NCBI GenBank assembly: GCA_003167495.1
Contig: PMSX01000258.1
Coordinates: 1 to 52,714 of the forward strand
Reading direction: 5' to 3'
From: Bryobacterales bacterium
Lineage (GTDB): Bacteria; Acidobacteriota; Terriglobia; Bryobacterales; Bryobacteraceae
DNA length: 52,714 bases
Part shown: positions 1 through 8,716 of the stretch, one piece after another
Position numbering within the stretch: the stretch's first letter is position 1
Layout: each line of letters starts with the position of its first letter
Translations under genes and position numbers: made by a program
The notes under the pieces: model-generated
Databases searched by the model: none
The model's input: only the letters and a program-made list of their open reading frames with translations
Told to the model about the DNA's origin: nothing

Positions 1-2
1 GA

Positions 3-83
3 CCCGAATACGAAGCCCTCAATGCAGAAATTCGCGCCAAATGGTTCACCAAAGAGGAGGAATCAGAAGCCGCCGCCGCGTAA
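3..83 (+). CDS. C-terminal end of an unidentified protein (truncated by window edge)
   Basis: An open frame enters from the left edge in frame 3 and ends at a TAA at 81-83. It encodes about 26 residues rich in Glu and Ala, ending in a run of alanines, and reads like the charged tail of a real protein. It converges on the orotate phosphoribosyltransferase gene, whose stop lies 63 nt away. Too little is visible to name it. The overlapping frame-1 reading from base 22 looks random and was not used. Confidence 0.45.
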   Translation, partial: PEYEALNAEIRAKWFTKEEESEAAAA

Positions 84-145
84 AGACCAAAGACAGAACC
101 GGAAGCATCGACGAAAAGCGTTCGGCGTAAATTCCCACGCCCGTG

Positions 146-763
146 CTACGTCCAAACTTTCTCCACCGGCACGCCTCTCCTGCAAAGCTCGCAAGAAGCA
201 GCATCTTTGTAATACATGGCATCCAGCTTTGCCAAATAGAAGAGCGGAAGATTGCCAAAATCGGCAACCGTCGGGTTCGGTTGATACACGGCTACTGCCA
301 AGCCCACCACTTGCGCGCCTCTCGATTCCAACAGCGCGCGGAGTTCCGTAAAACGCTTGCCGCTGCGCAGAACGTCATCAACAAGCAGAGCCTTTTCTCC
401 TTTGTGAGGTTCAAGAAACTGCCGGAAGCGCATCGGCCCGGTCTCTGAATCCGATTCCGCCCAATACGTCTGCTGGACACGCAGCGCTTCGGCAACGCCG
501 TAACCGATGGGCAGACCCGCCGTGTTGCTCGGACAAACAACCGAAAGTTCTTTGATCATGGCGCGTATTTCGGGATCGGCGCGCAGCCGCCGGCTCAGGC
601 CCACGCTCAAAACCTTGGCGTGCTGGTAGTAGCGAAAGGCCAGCGCCACTTGCAAATATTCGTTCGCGTGCATGCCATTCGGATATTCAAAGTGCCCATC
701 GCGCAAGGCGCCGGTTTCGCGCAGCAGAGCGATCACTTCTTCGTTTGTCGGGACCAGTTGCAT
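146..763 (-). CDS. pyrE: Orotate phosphoribosyltransferase
   Basis: This 205-residue protein has the usual length of OPRTase, which converts orotate and PRPP to orotidine monophosphate in pyrimidine synthesis. The N-terminal block (about residues 8-38: LLRETGAL, then GHFEYPNGMHANEYLQ) matches the family start pattern. The PRPP-binding loop is KALLVDDVLRSGKRFTEL at about 123-140, with the two Asp residues expected of type I phosphoribosyltransferases. The tail carries CELCRRGVPVEKVW, a Cys-pair ending common in OPRTase-like proteins. The ATG is followed on the same strand, 12 nt upstream, by the end of the sugar transferase gene, so the two may be co-transcribed. Activity on another base cannot be excluded from sequence alone. 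Confidence 0.8.
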   Translation of the reverse strand: MQLVPTNEEVIALLRETGALRDGHFEYPNGMHANEYLQVALAFRYYQHAKVLSVGLSRRLRADPEIRAMIKELSVVCPSNTAGLPIGYGVAEALRVQQTYWAESDSETGPMRFRQFLEPHKGEKALLVDDVLRSGKRFTELRALLESRGAQVVGLAVAVYQPNPTVADFGNLPLFYLAKLDAMYYKDAASCELCRRGVPVEKVWT

Positions 764-775
764 GAGATGTCTTCA

Positions 776-2143
776 TTAGTGCGCGCCGCGGCCGGCGAGC
801 ACTTGCGGTATCGTCTTTAGAATAATCGACCAGTCGAGTTGCAACGACCAGTTTTCAATATATGAGATATCCATCCGCATCCAAGCGTTGAAATCGATGC
901 CGTCGCGGCCGGCGACGGCCCACAGGCACGTGAGGCCGGGGCGCATACGGAGACGGCGGCGCTGCCAGCGTTCATAATGATCCACTTCCTCGGGCAGCGG
1001 AGGCCGCGGGCCAACAATGGACATATCGCCTCGAAGAACATTGACGAATTGCGGAAACTCGTCGATGGAGAATTTGCGCAGCCAGCGGCCAACGGGAGTA
1101 ATCCGCGGATCGCGCGCAATTTTAAAAGCGATTTCCCGTTCGTTCAAGTGCTCCAGTTGAGGACGCAGGTCGTGCGCGTTCTCAATCATGGAACGGAACT
1201 TGTAAAGGGTAAAACGGCGTCCATTCAAGCCGCAGCGCGCTTGCCGGAAAATGATGGGTCCGGATGACGTCGCTTTGATCAGCAAAGCCACCAGCAACAA
1301 TAATGGCGAAAGCACGATGAGTACTATGGCGGAGAAGGCGATATCGAAGAAACGTTTGAGCACCAGACGGAGATCGTCAAGCGGCGCGGCGGAAAAGGTA
1401 AGCAGAGGCGCGCCGCCAACGCGATCAAGCGTGATGTCGCTGTTGATGTGCGGAAAGAAATCAATCGCCACGCGCGTGCGCACGCCCTCCTCATCGCACG
1501 CGAGAAACACTTCTTCTAAAGACGCGAGCCGGCTGCTGTCGACATCGAAGATGACTTCATCCACCACTCCTCCTTCGATCAGCTTGGGCAATGCCGTCAC
1601 GCATTCGGTTTCCGTGAGGCGGTCCACGATTTCGAGGCGAAAGGGCGACCCTTGGCGCAGACGCTCTTCGAGCGCGGATGTTTTGCCATCGCCGCCTACC
1701 AGAACTAGATGATACGGTGTGCCAAAGCCACGTTGAAACGCACCAATAAACTTGGGCAGGAGCAGGCGCGCGATGAGCAGCAGGACAAGATTAAAGGAGA
1801 AAAACAGGAGCAGAAAGCTGCGGCTGATGTCTAGCCGCAGCAAATACTCAACCAGAATGACGACCACCGTGCCAATCAGCGCTTGGCGAAACGTTCCGGG
1901 CAGCAGCCGGCGCGTGCTGGCGGAATCAAGATAGTTGTAAACGCGTTGAAAGACACCCAACGCGACCCAAGTGACGACGCAAACGGCGATCAGTAGTAGG
2001 TGGATATTGGCTGCAAAGAAGAATGTTCGTTCGAACGGTAAGTGCAATCGCGTAGCATAAGCGGCTTCGAAGGCGCCGGCGGTGAGTAATCCGTCGGCCC
2101 CCGCGAACAGCAACTGAATCTTTCTGCGCTGATGAGCAAACAC
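776..2143 (-). CDS. Undecaprenyl-phosphate sugar phosphotransferase (exopolysaccharide priming glycosyltransferase)
   Basis: This is a 455-residue polytopic membrane protein of the polyprenyl glycosylphosphotransferase family. Such enzymes transfer a sugar-1-phosphate from a nucleotide sugar to undecaprenyl phosphate and start exopolysaccharide or capsule synthesis. Four or so hydrophobic segments fill the first 150 residues, followed by a soluble CoA-binding-like region. After a fifth membrane segment (about 265-290) comes the catalytic bacterial sugar transferase domain. That domain contains LYKFRSM, the WLRKFSIDEFPQF block, GDMSIVGPRPPLPEEV and RPGLTCLWAVAGR, all hallmarks of the family. 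Its length is normal for the WbaP/WcaJ group. The sugar specificity is not readable. It sits between pyrE and a trans-sulfuration gene on the same strand. Confidence 0.9.
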   Translation of the reverse strand: MFAHQRRKIQLLFAGADGLLTAGAFEAAYATRLHLPFERTFFFAANIHLLLIAVCVVTWVALGVFQRVYNYLDSASTRRLLPGTFRQALIGTVVVILVEYLLRLDISRSFLLLFFSFNLVLLLIARLLLPKFIGAFQRGFGTPYHLVLVGGDGKTSALEERLRQGSPFRLEIVDRLTETECVTALPKLIEGGVVDEVIFDVDSSRLASLEEVFLACDEEGVRTRVAIDFFPHINSDITLDRVGGAPLLTFSAAPLDDLRLVLKRFFDIAFSAIVLIVLSPLLLLVALLIKATSSGPIIFRQARCGLNGRRFTLYKFRSMIENAHDLRPQLEHLNEREIAFKIARDPRITPVGRWLRKFSIDEFPQFVNVLRGDMSIVGPRPPLPEEVDHYERWQRRRLRMRPGLTCLWAVAGRDGIDFNAWMRMDISYIENWSLQLDWSIILKTIPQVLAGRGAH

Positions 2144-2165
2144 TGGTTTTGTTTACACTTCCCTA

Positions 2166-3353
2166 CTATGGCGTGCGCAATGCAGAGTCCAAGTCGGCGT
2201 AGATATCTTGCACCGCCTCAATGCCAACCGCAACACGCACAAGGTTTTCACGGATGCCCATGCGCTCGCGCATTTTAGGCGCGATATCGCGGTGCGATGC
2301 CATCGCCGGATAAAGCAACAGCGTGTGGACATCGCCCAGAGACGTGCCGGGGACAACCATCTTGAGGCGGTTCATGAAACCCAGAACCTTCGCTTTGTCC
2401 GCGTTCTTGATTTCAAACGCGAGAACGGCACCGTAAAGATCGGGAGCGAACAGCTGCTTGATGGTGGCGGCGTCGGGGTGCCGCGGGTCGGCGCAGTAAT
2501 AGACGCGTTCTACTGCTGGATGCGCAGCCAGGCATTCGGCCAGCTTACGAGCGTTTTGGCACTGACGCTCGTAGCGCAACGCGAGCGTCTTAATCCCGCG
2601 CATGGTCAGATAGCTTTCAAACGGCCCCAGCGTGCCGCCGGCAATCCGCGAAAGCATCCGGACATTTTCGTGATGGTCGGCATCGCTGACAATGATGCCG
2701 CCGAGCACGTCGCCATGACCGGCCAGATATTTCGTGGCGCTGTGGACAACCATGTTGGCGCCCAGATCGAGCGGGCGCATCAGCATCGGGCAAGCAAACG
2801 TGTTATCAACCACCACCGCTGCTCCCGCGGCCCGCGCTATGGCCGCAATCTTGGGAATATCGGCTACCCGCAAGATAGGATTTGAAACGCTTTCGAGAAA
2901 CACACAGCCGGGCTTTTCAGCCGCGATGGCTTTTTCCACGGCATCGAGATCGCAAATGTCAACATACGTTACATTGACTTCGAACGGCGCTAAGATCTGA
3001 TCAAGCAGCTTCACCGTCGCGCCGTAGATGGACGAGGAACTGACGATAGAATGCGGCCTATCCAGCAGCGCTGCTTGAAACGCAATGTGCAGGGCGGTCA
3101 TTCCGCCGCACGTAGCGAGTGAGCCGTGGCCGTTTTCGAGAAGAGTCGTCAATTCCTCCAGCGCGCTATTAGTGGGGTTGTCATAACGCGAATAGCTGGG
3201 GCCTTCTTCTTCGTGGCCGAAAATGCGGTCTAGCTGTTCGGCGGTCTCGTAGAAATAAGTAGTCGCCAGGTGAATAGGAGTGGTAGAAGGAATAGCCTCC
3301 GTATGTTCGCGCTTGCGATCACCGGCATGTACAACTTGAGATTCAAATTTCAT
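2166..3353 (-). CDS. PLP-dependent trans-sulfuration enzyme (cystathionine gamma-synthase / methionine gamma-lyase family)
   Basis: The protein has about 395 residues and belongs to the Cys/Met metabolism PLP enzyme family. It shows the early GDRKREHTEAIPSTTPIHLA block, the Ser-Arg-Tyr-Asp-Asn-Pro-Thr substrate and cofactor motif, the PLP-ring aspartate in VVVDNTFACPML, and the Schiff-base lysine in VVHSATKYLAGHGDV. These enzymes make or break C-S bonds of cystathionine, homocysteine or methionine. Which reaction this one catalyses cannot be decided from motifs alone. I chose the ATG at 3353 because its ATGA overlaps the stop of cysS and a GGAAACG ribosome site precedes it; an in-frame TTG lies 12 nt upstream. 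Coupling to cysS gives a sulfur amino acid/cysteine-charging context. Confidence 0.85.
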   Translation of the reverse strand: MKFESQVVHAGDRKREHTEAIPSTTPIHLATTYFYETAEQLDRIFGHEEEGPSYSRYDNPTNSALEELTTLLENGHGSLATCGGMTALHIAFQAALLDRPHSIVSSSSIYGATVKLLDQILAPFEVNVTYVDICDLDAVEKAIAAEKPGCVFLESVSNPILRVADIPKIAAIARAAGAAVVVDNTFACPMLMRPLDLGANMVVHSATKYLAGHGDVLGGIIVSDADHHENVRMLSRIAGGTLGPFESYLTMRGIKTLALRYERQCQNARKLAECLAAHPAVERVYYCADPRHPDAATIKQLFAPDLYGAVLAFEIKNADKAKVLGFMNRLKMVVPGTSLGDVHTLLLYPAMASHRDIAPKMRERMGIRENLVRVAVGIEAVQDIYADLDSALRTP

Positions 3354-4762
3354 TTTCGTTTCCAACGGACACCGTCTTTGGTGTCTTCTAACAGAATGCC
3401 TTTCTCTAACAGCAGGTTGCGAATTTCATCAGAGCGCCTAAAGTCGCGCGACTTCTTGGCTTGATTACGCTCTGCAATTAGTGCTTCAATTTCGCCGTCG
3501 CTCGGCCCTTCTATCTTTACCGCACGGGGCGCGGACGGCTTGAGTACGTCGAAGATCGTATCGAAAACCTCTAACACCTTTGCGGCCTCCCAACGGTTGT
3601 CTTCCTGAAACTGGTTTTCGTCGAGCGCGGTGTTCATCGCGCGCACGTATTCGAAAATCGCGGCCAGCGCTTCCGCCGTGTTGAGATCGTCGTCAAGAGA
3701 TTCTTCAAATTGCCGGACCGCGGCGGTCGAGCGGTCGGAAATGATCTGGTTCTTGCCGGCCGGAAGTTTGGCGGACGTGACACGGGCTTCGAAATCGCGC
3801 AGGCGTTCAATGCTTTTTGCGGCGGCCTTGAGTCCCTCGAACGTAAAATTGAGCTTTTTGCGATGTGGCACTGAGGCCAGCAGATAACGGATCACCTCCG
3901 GCTCGTTTCCCATTTCCAGCAAATCGCGCAGTGTATAAAAGTTGCCGAGCGATTTCGACATCTTTTGCGACTCAATGAGCAGATGCTCGGAATGGAGCCA
4001 GAAGCGTGAAAAGGGCTTACCCGTAATGGCTTCGGATTGAGCGATTTCGTTTTCGTGGTGCGGAAAGACAAGGTCGATCCCGCCGGCGTGAATATCAAGC
4101 GTTTCACCAAGGAAGCTCATCGCCATCGCGGAGCATTCGATGTGCCAGCCAGGGCGTCCGTCACCGAACGGCGCGGGCCAATACGGTTCGTCGCCTTTGC
4201 GGCCTTTCCAGAGCACGAAGTCGCGGGCATCCGCTTTGTCGTATTCGTCTTGATCGACGCGCGCAGCGGAGCGCAAGCCTGTGAAATCGTTGTGTGAGAG
4301 CTTGCCGTAGTCGGGAAAATTCGAGATGCGGTAATACGTCGAGCCTTCGTTCGTGTAAGTGTAGCCCTTAGCCGTGAGCGTTTGAATGGCCTCTATCATC
4401 TCCGGAATGTGCTTGGTGGCCGGCGTTACGTGTTCCGGTTGCTCCAGACGCAATGCGGCAGCGTCTTCAAAAAAGGCCTTGGTGTAGCCGCGAGTGTAAT
4501 CCTCAATCGATTTCTGTTCTTTGGCTGCGTTGACAATGATCTTGTCTTCCACGTCTGTTACGTTCATCACGTGATCGAGCGCGTAACCGCGGTAGCGCAG
4601 CCAGCGGCGCAAGATGTCCTGAAAAGTAAACGTACGGAAATTGCCAATGTGGACGAAGTTGTAGACCGTCGGCCCGCACGTATACATACGCACCGTATTG
4701 TCTTTCAACGGCTGAAACAGTTCCAGCTCTTGCGTTAAGGTGTTGAAAAAGCGAAGAGGCAT
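3350..4762 (-). CDS. cysS: Cysteine-tRNA ligase
   Basis: This class I aminoacyl-tRNA synthetase activates cysteine with ATP and loads it on tRNA-Cys. The 470-residue length is standard. Visible hallmarks are the N-terminal MPLRFFNTLTQELELFQP, the zinc ligand and HIGH-equivalent in TCGPTVYNFVHIGNFRTF, the WHIECSAMAMSFLG zinc site, HAGGIDLVFPHHENEIAQSE, and the KMSKSLGNF ATP loop. The reading frame is open 98 codons further upstream, but that extension is low-complexity and antisense to the kinase gene. The ATG at 4762 matches the family start. It diverges from the histidine kinase gene with only 48 nt between start codons and overlaps the downstream trans-sulfuration gene by ATGA. Confidence 0.95.
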   Translation of the reverse strand: MPLRFFNTLTQELELFQPLKDNTVRMYTCGPTVYNFVHIGNFRTFTFQDILRRWLRYRGYALDHVMNVTDVEDKIIVNAAKEQKSIEDYTRGYTKAFFEDAAALRLEQPEHVTPATKHIPEMIEAIQTLTAKGYTYTNEGSTYYRISNFPDYGKLSHNDFTGLRSAARVDQDEYDKADARDFVLWKGRKGDEPYWPAPFGDGRPGWHIECSAMAMSFLGETLDIHAGGIDLVFPHHENEIAQSEAITGKPFSRFWLHSEHLLIESQKMSKSLGNFYTLRDLLEMGNEPEVIRYLLASVPHRKKLNFTFEGLKAAAKSIERLRDFEARVTSAKLPAGKNQIISDRSTAAVRQFEESLDDDLNTAEALAAIFEYVRAMNTALDENQFQEDNRWEAAKVLEVFDTIFDVLKPSAPRAVKIEGPSDGEIEALIAERNQAKKSRDFRRSDEIRNLLLEKGILLEDTKDGVRWKRK

Positions 4763-4810
4763 TTCGAAGAGGAAGTCAGACTCAATCGTAACAAGCGATA
4801 AGCTGAGGTC

Positions 4811-5710
4811 ATGGTAGTCACCGGACGCCAGAAATCGATAGCGTTCTTTATCGCCATGGGCGCGGGGATGATCACGGTCATCCTGCTGCTGTATATAGGT
4901 TGGGTCCTGCTCAAATGGCGGACTGGAATCTTTCTGTTTTTGGGGATTTTGTTGCTGGCCGTCATTATTGGCGGAGTCGTGGTGAATACTATCTTTCTGG
5001 TTCGGGAAATCCGGCGGAATGAGCAGCACGATGCGTTCATAAACGCTGTGACGCATGAATTGAAGACGCCCGTGGCCTCGATACGGCTTTATTTAGAAAC
5101 GCTGCTCACGCGATCGGTGGACGACAAAAAGCGCGAAGAGTTCTATCGGATCATGCTGGACGACAGCGGGCGGCTGCTGAACACGATTGAGCAGGTGTTG
5201 CGCACCGGAAGACTAGGGGCTGCGCACCCGATTCTGAGTGTGGCGGCAATTGATTTGAACGTCCTGTTGCAGAGCTGCGTCGAGCGGGCCAGAACTTTGC
5301 ATAGTTTGCCGCCGGCTGCGCTGTTATTCGAGCCGCATGGCAATTTTACGATTCTAGGAGACTTGGACGAAGTGCAATCGGCGGTTGCAAATCTGATTGA
5401 TAACGCCGTGAAGTATTCGGGATCTAATGTGAAGGTATTGGTGGAGACGGCGAACGTCGACGGCAAGGCAGTGGCGATCAAGGTAAGGGACCAAGGCGCG
5501 GGTATTGCCAAAAATGAACTTACAAGGATTTTTCGGCGTTTTTATAGAGTGCCAGGTCCACTCGCGGCGCGGCTGAAGGGGACGGGGCTTGGGCTTTTTA
5601 TCGTCCGCTCCGTGGCGAAACGCCATGGCGGGCGCGTCTGGGCGGAGAGCGCGGGACCGGGGCAAGGCAGCACTTTTGTTTTCCAATTGCCGGTATCGAA
5701 TTCAAAATGA
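4811..5710 (+). CDS. Sensor histidine kinase
   Basis: This is a 299-residue membrane kinase with two hydrophobic segments (about residues 10-34 and 38-63) and almost no extracytoplasmic loop, so it has no separate sensor domain. The phospho-acceptor His82 lies in NAVTHELKTPVASIRLYLE. The ATPase part has the N box NLIDNAVKYS, the G1 box in DQGAGIAKNELTRIFRRF, and the G2 region GTGLGLFIVRSVAKRHGG. It should autophosphorylate and pass the phosphate to the response regulator encoded next, which overlaps its stop by ATGA. The ATG at 4811 has a GAGG ribosome site. The missing sensor loop suggests it senses within or near the membrane, or through a partner. Confidence 0.9.
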   Translation: MVVTGRQKSIAFFIAMGAGMITVILLLYIGWVLLKWRTGIFLFLGILLLAVIIGGVVVNTIFLVREIRRNEQHDAFINAVTHELKTPVASIRLYLETLLTRSVDDKKREEFYRIMLDDSGRLLNTIEQVLRTGRLGAAHPILSVAAIDLNVLLQSCVERARTLHSLPPAALLFEPHGNFTILGDLDEVQSAVANLIDNAVKYSGSNVKVLVETANVDGKAVAIKVRDQGAGIAKNELTRIFRRFYRVPGPLAARLKGTGLGLFIVRSVAKRHGGRVWAESAGPGQGSTFVFQLPVSNSK

Positions 5711-6438
5711 ATCGCGTTTTGGTGGTAGAAGACGAATCGCATTTGGCCGAGGGATTGCGGTTCAATCTTGAGGCCGAAGGGTATGAAGTGGAGACTGTGG
5801 ACACCGGCGAAGCGGCGCTGGAAAAGCTTCATGAAGGCATGGCGTTCGATGTCTTAATTCTGGACGTGATGCTGCCCGGCAGGGACGGTTTCGGCGTGAT
5901 GACGGAAATGCGCCAGACCGGCTTGCTTGTGCCCACCTTGATGCTGACGGCGCGAGGCCATTCAGACGATGTTCTGCGCGGGTTTGAGGCTGGCGCAGAC
6001 GACTATCTAACCAAGCCTTTCGACCTGGCGATTCTAATTGCACGCATTCGCGGATTGTTGCGCCGACGCAACTGGCTGCAGCCGCCAGCCGCGCCAGCGG
6101 CTTCTGCCCGCAAGCCCGAAGATGTCTTCACCTTCGGCGTCGACAGCGATAAGTGGGTGAACTTCGATTCATTGGAACTTTGGGTACGAAACCAGGTGTT
6201 CCGCTTGACGCTGATGGAAGCGAACCTGCTGCGCTTCATGATTGAACATGAAGGCAAACCGGTATCGCGAAAAAGCATGTTGCAGAAGGTTTGGAGCCTG
6301 CAGGAAGATACCGACACCCGGCCGATTGATAATTTTATTGTGCGCTTGCGGCGCTATTTAGAAGACGATCCGAAGACGCCAAAGCATTTGTTGACTGTTC
6401 GCGGGGTTGGCTATCAATTCGTCGCCGTGCCTGCCTGA
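5707..6438 (+). CDS. OmpR/PhoB-family response regulator
   Basis: The 243-residue protein has a receiver domain (1-120) with acidic pair Glu8/Asp9, phospho-acceptor Asp53 in LILDVMLPGRDGF, Thr81 and Lys103 in DDYLTKPFD. A linker rich in Pro and Ala follows. The C-terminal winged-helix DNA-binding domain contains NQVFRLTLMEANLLRFMIEH and the DNA-contact region ending in TVRGVGYQFVAVP. It is the cognate regulator of the kinase just upstream and overlaps its stop codon, so the two are made together. Target genes are not evident. Confidence 0.93.
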   Translation: MNRVLVVEDESHLAEGLRFNLEAEGYEVETVDTGEAALEKLHEGMAFDVLILDVMLPGRDGFGVMTEMRQTGLLVPTLMLTARGHSDDVLRGFEAGADDYLTKPFDLAILIARIRGLLRRRNWLQPPAAPAASARKPEDVFTFGVDSDKWVNFDSLELWVRNQVFRLTLMEANLLRFMIEHEGKPVSRKSMLQKVWSLQEDTDTRPIDNFIVRLRRYLEDDPKTPKHLLTVRGVGYQFVAVPA

Positions 6439-6483
6439 CGCACACCATAAAAAAAGAGAAGTTTCAAAATTATTTTCCGGAAA

Positions 6484-6512
6484 GTGAAACGGAATGAGAA
6501 TTTTGATCACTA
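6484..6512 (+). promoter_or_regulatory. Bipartite promoter-like motif before sigma gene 1
   Basis: GTGAAACGGAAT (6484-6495), a 12-nt spacer, then CACTA (6508-6512), ending 45 nt before the sigma start. The same two blocks with the same 12-nt spacing occur before the second sigma gene at 8035-8063, while the surrounding bases differ. The TGAAAC/GGAA-like upstream half resembles -35 elements of ECF sigma factors. Autoregulation is inferred. Confidence 0.55.
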
Positions 6513-6556
6513 CGGCCTGGGAGATCTTTTGCTGAATCTCCTCACGCTCGACCCTA

Positions 6557-7186
6557 ATGGCCACCACAGGTACCATATCCGACGTCCGAGGACAGCGCTC
6601 CCTTTCGTGTGATACTACACAAAAGGCTGCACCTGGATCCGTGGAGCGTTTCACATTCAACGACGAGTATCTTGCGCGGTTGCGAAGAAGGGATCCGGCG
6701 GCCTGGCAGCACTTTGACGATTTCTTCCGCCCCAGAGTCCGCGCCAAATTTCGCGCGAAGTTTCCTTGGGACATGGTGGAAGATCTGACGGGCGCGACGA
6801 TGTTGGCGGCTATAGAAAGCATTAGCCGAGGCGAGCCGCGGGACGCCGCCCGTCTTGCGGGATATGTCTTTTCGATCTGCCACAACAAGACGTTGGAGGC
6901 GTGGAGACTACTCAACAAAGAAAACTTGATTGATTTCGATTTTGATCGCTTGACGGGAAAGGGCAGAACGCCTCTACAAGAATGGATTAACAATGAAGAG
7001 GTGAAAAAGATACGAAGGGTGCTGACCCGGCTCAGCAGTCGAGATCACGATATTTTGATCTGTGTCCTCTATGATGGTCAAAATCGCGACGATGTCTGCA
7101 AAAAGTACGGCGTGGAGCGTGACCATCTTAAGATGATTCTTTTTCATGCGCGCCAAAGATTTCAGAGAGAGTGGGGGCGGGACTAG
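6557..7186 (+). CDS. ECF-like RNA polymerase sigma factor (copy 1 of tandem pair)
   Basis: The protein has 209 residues. A sigma-70 region 2-like segment (about 38-115) includes FNDEYLARLRRRDPAAWQHF and the helix around ICHNKTLEAWRLLNKENLIDFDFDRL. A region 4-like helix-turn-helix (about 150-205) contains LSSRDHDILICVLYDGQ and YGVERDHLKMILFHARQRFQ. It should direct RNA polymerase to a small promoter set and be held inactive by the membrane protein encoded next. The gene at 8117 encodes a clear paralogue with the same ending (MILFHARQRFQ), so the pair arose by tandem duplication. A conserved motif upstream suggests self-activation. Confidence 0.85.
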   Translation: MATTGTISDVRGQRSLSCDTTQKAAPGSVERFTFNDEYLARLRRRDPAAWQHFDDFFRPRVRAKFRAKFPWDMVEDLTGATMLAAIESISRGEPRDAARLAGYVFSICHNKTLEAWRLLNKENLIDFDFDRLTGKGRTPLQEWINNEEVKKIRRVLTRLSSRDHDILICVLYDGQNRDDVCKKYGVERDHLKMILFHARQRFQREWGRD

Positions 7187-7220
7187 CGCCGCTCCTTTTT
7201 TTGTTTTGATCGACAATTTT

Positions 7221-7886
7221 ATGAACGAAAATAAACAACCAATGGCCCACGAAGAGGCCGAAAGGACGAATGCTGTCGAAAGTTATCTCTTGAACGAATT
7301 GACGGGAGAGCAGCGTGCGCGTTTTGAAGAACACTATTTCGAATGCACAACCTGTGCTGATGCGGTCATGGCCGGGCAGGTCTTTATTCAGGGCATTCGG
7401 CCGCCCGATCCTTGGTGGAAGAGTTTCGCAGCGCGGCTGAGAGATCCGGTATCCGTTCCGTTCTGGCGGCTATGGGCGATGGGAGGATTTGCGGCTGCTT
7501 CGCTGGTTTTCCTGGTAATGCAGAATCCTAGCGCTTCGTTTGTGCCCAACACAACAATTCTGGCCAGAGGTCTTGAAAAGAGTCAAAGCAACGACAATAT
7601 ATACACGCTGACAACGCCGTCCGCCACGGTGGAAGTGGTTCCTGACGATACAGAGGCTTTTCCTTTCTATCGCATAACAATCGCCCGCGATAACCACGAT
7701 ATCGTCTGGCGGGTTCTCCCAGCGCCCACGAAAGGAGCCGGCCGGCGGCTCTCTCTGCAAATTGCGTCGAAGGCCTTGGGCAGCGGCGATTTCACGGTTA
7801 CTCTGGCGGGGCTGGAACGAGCAGATGCCGCCAACTCCCAACAACTGGCAACGACCTACCATTTTTCGATCGCCAAAGCGAATTAA
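7221..7886 (+). CDS. Membrane-anchored zinc-finger anti-sigma factor (copy 1)
   Basis: About 221 residues. The N-terminal cytoplasmic part carries HYFECTTCADAV, the H-x3-C-x2-C pattern of zinc-binding anti-sigma domains. One membrane span follows (about residues 75-97, FWRLWAMGGFAAASLVFLVM), then a beta-rich extracytoplasmic domain of about 120 residues. It probably sequesters the sigma factor encoded just upstream. The frame is also open to an ATG at 7146, which would overlap the sigma gene by 41 nt. I prefer the ATG at 7221 because the added residues are unlike an anti-sigma start, although neither has a strong ribosome site. The outer domain is paralogous to that of the 8688-9467 product (NTTILARGLEK versus NTVILARGLEK). 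Confidence 0.75.
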   Translation: MNENKQPMAHEEAERTNAVESYLLNELTGEQRARFEEHYFECTTCADAVMAGQVFIQGIRPPDPWWKSFAARLRDPVSVPFWRLWAMGGFAAASLVFLVMQNPSASFVPNTTILARGLEKSQSNDNIYTLTTPSATVEVVPDDTEAFPFYRITIARDNHDIVWRVLPAPTKGAGRRLSLQIASKALGSGDFTVTLAGLERADAANSQQLATTYHFSIAKAN

Positions 7887-8034
7887 TCCCTTTTGCCTAA
7901 AACAAATCTTCTATCGCACGTGCGCGGCGACGAAACGCTAAGACATTGCAATGCACTAAGAAGGCGACGGAGGTTGATTAGCCGATGAACAACAGGATTT
8001 GAATTACTAAGCGGCTGAATATATTCTCAAAAAC

Positions 8035-8063
8035 GTGAAACGGAATCGGATGATTCGGCACTA
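8035..8063 (+). promoter_or_regulatory. Bipartite promoter-like motif before sigma gene 2
   Basis: GTGAAACGGAAT (8035-8046), a 12-nt spacer, then CACTA (8059-8063), ending 54 nt before the sigma start. It is identical in both blocks and in spacing to the motif at 6484-6512, while spacer and flanks differ. This conservation suggests a functional promoter read by one or both sigma paralogues. Confidence 0.55.
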
Positions 8064-8116
8064 AGGGCGCTAGAGAACCCACTTGCTCCATTGGCGGTTC
8101 AAAGGTCGCAAATGGT

Positions 8117-8716
8117 ATGGCTGCAAACATCATCAAGTTCCCCCCGGATGGCCCGTTCGATGAGGATTATCTAGCGCGATTGCGTGCTGGAGACCACGAA
8201 ACCGGCAAGCACTTTAACGTGTATTTCCGGCGATTACTTCGCATCAAGCTGTGTGGAGCATTCAGTTCGGATGAGATTAGTGAGCTGATTGACGAAGTAA
8301 TGTTCGTCGCCATCACGAATATTATGCGAGGGCAGCTGCGGGATGCCGCGTGCCTGTGTTCTTATGTCCGCGGCGTGTGCGGAAACCTTATAAACAAAAC
8401 AATTAAGGCCAAATTGCGCGGCAGCCGGGAGGATATCGATTTCGATCACCTTGCAGCCCGTGAGGAGACGGCCGAACAAACGCTACTGAGACGGGAAAAT
8501 GAAAAAGACGTGCAAGCGGTTCTTCGCACCATGAGCGAGCGTGATCGTAATGTTTTGGTGGATCTTTTCTATGAAGGGCTCGCGCGCGACGAAGTTTGCG
8601 CGAGGCATGCCCCTTTGACCCGCGTCCAACTGCGCATGATTTTGTTCCACGCCCGGCAACGGTTTCAGAAAAGGTGGAAAGAAAAAAATGAAAATCAAGA
8701 AGGTCAAGAAGGTTAA
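8117..8716 (+). CDS. ECF-like RNA polymerase sigma factor (copy 2 of tandem pair)
   Basis: A 199-residue paralogue of the 6557-7186 product. It shares FDEDYLARLRAGDHETGKHF near the N terminus (region 2), the segment around DIDFDHLAAREE, and the C-terminal helix-turn-helix ending in LRMILFHARQRFQKRW (region 4). Like copy 1 it is followed by its own zinc-finger membrane anti-sigma gene, here with a 29-nt overlap. The two pairs and the CHAT protease gene that follows form one apparent stress-response locus. Confidence 0.85.
   Translation: MAANIIKFPPDGPFDEDYLARLRAGDHETGKHFNVYFRRLLRIKLCGAFSSDEISELIDEVMFVAITNIMRGQLRDAACLCSYVRGVCGNLINKTIKAKLRGSREDIDFDHLAAREETAEQTLLRRENEKDVQAVLRTMSERDRNVLVDLFYEGLARDEVCARHAPLTRVQLRMILFHARQRFQKRWKEKNENQEGQEG

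Noticed and set aside
2208..2885. 225-codon plus-strand frame opposite the trans-sulfuration gene
   Set aside because: Shadow of a well-supported PLP enzyme gene; no motif.
3350..5056. Full-length 568-codon reading of the cysS frame
   Set aside because: The first 98 codons are low-complexity and antisense to the kinase gene; the ATG at 4762 matches the family start and gives the normal 470-residue length.
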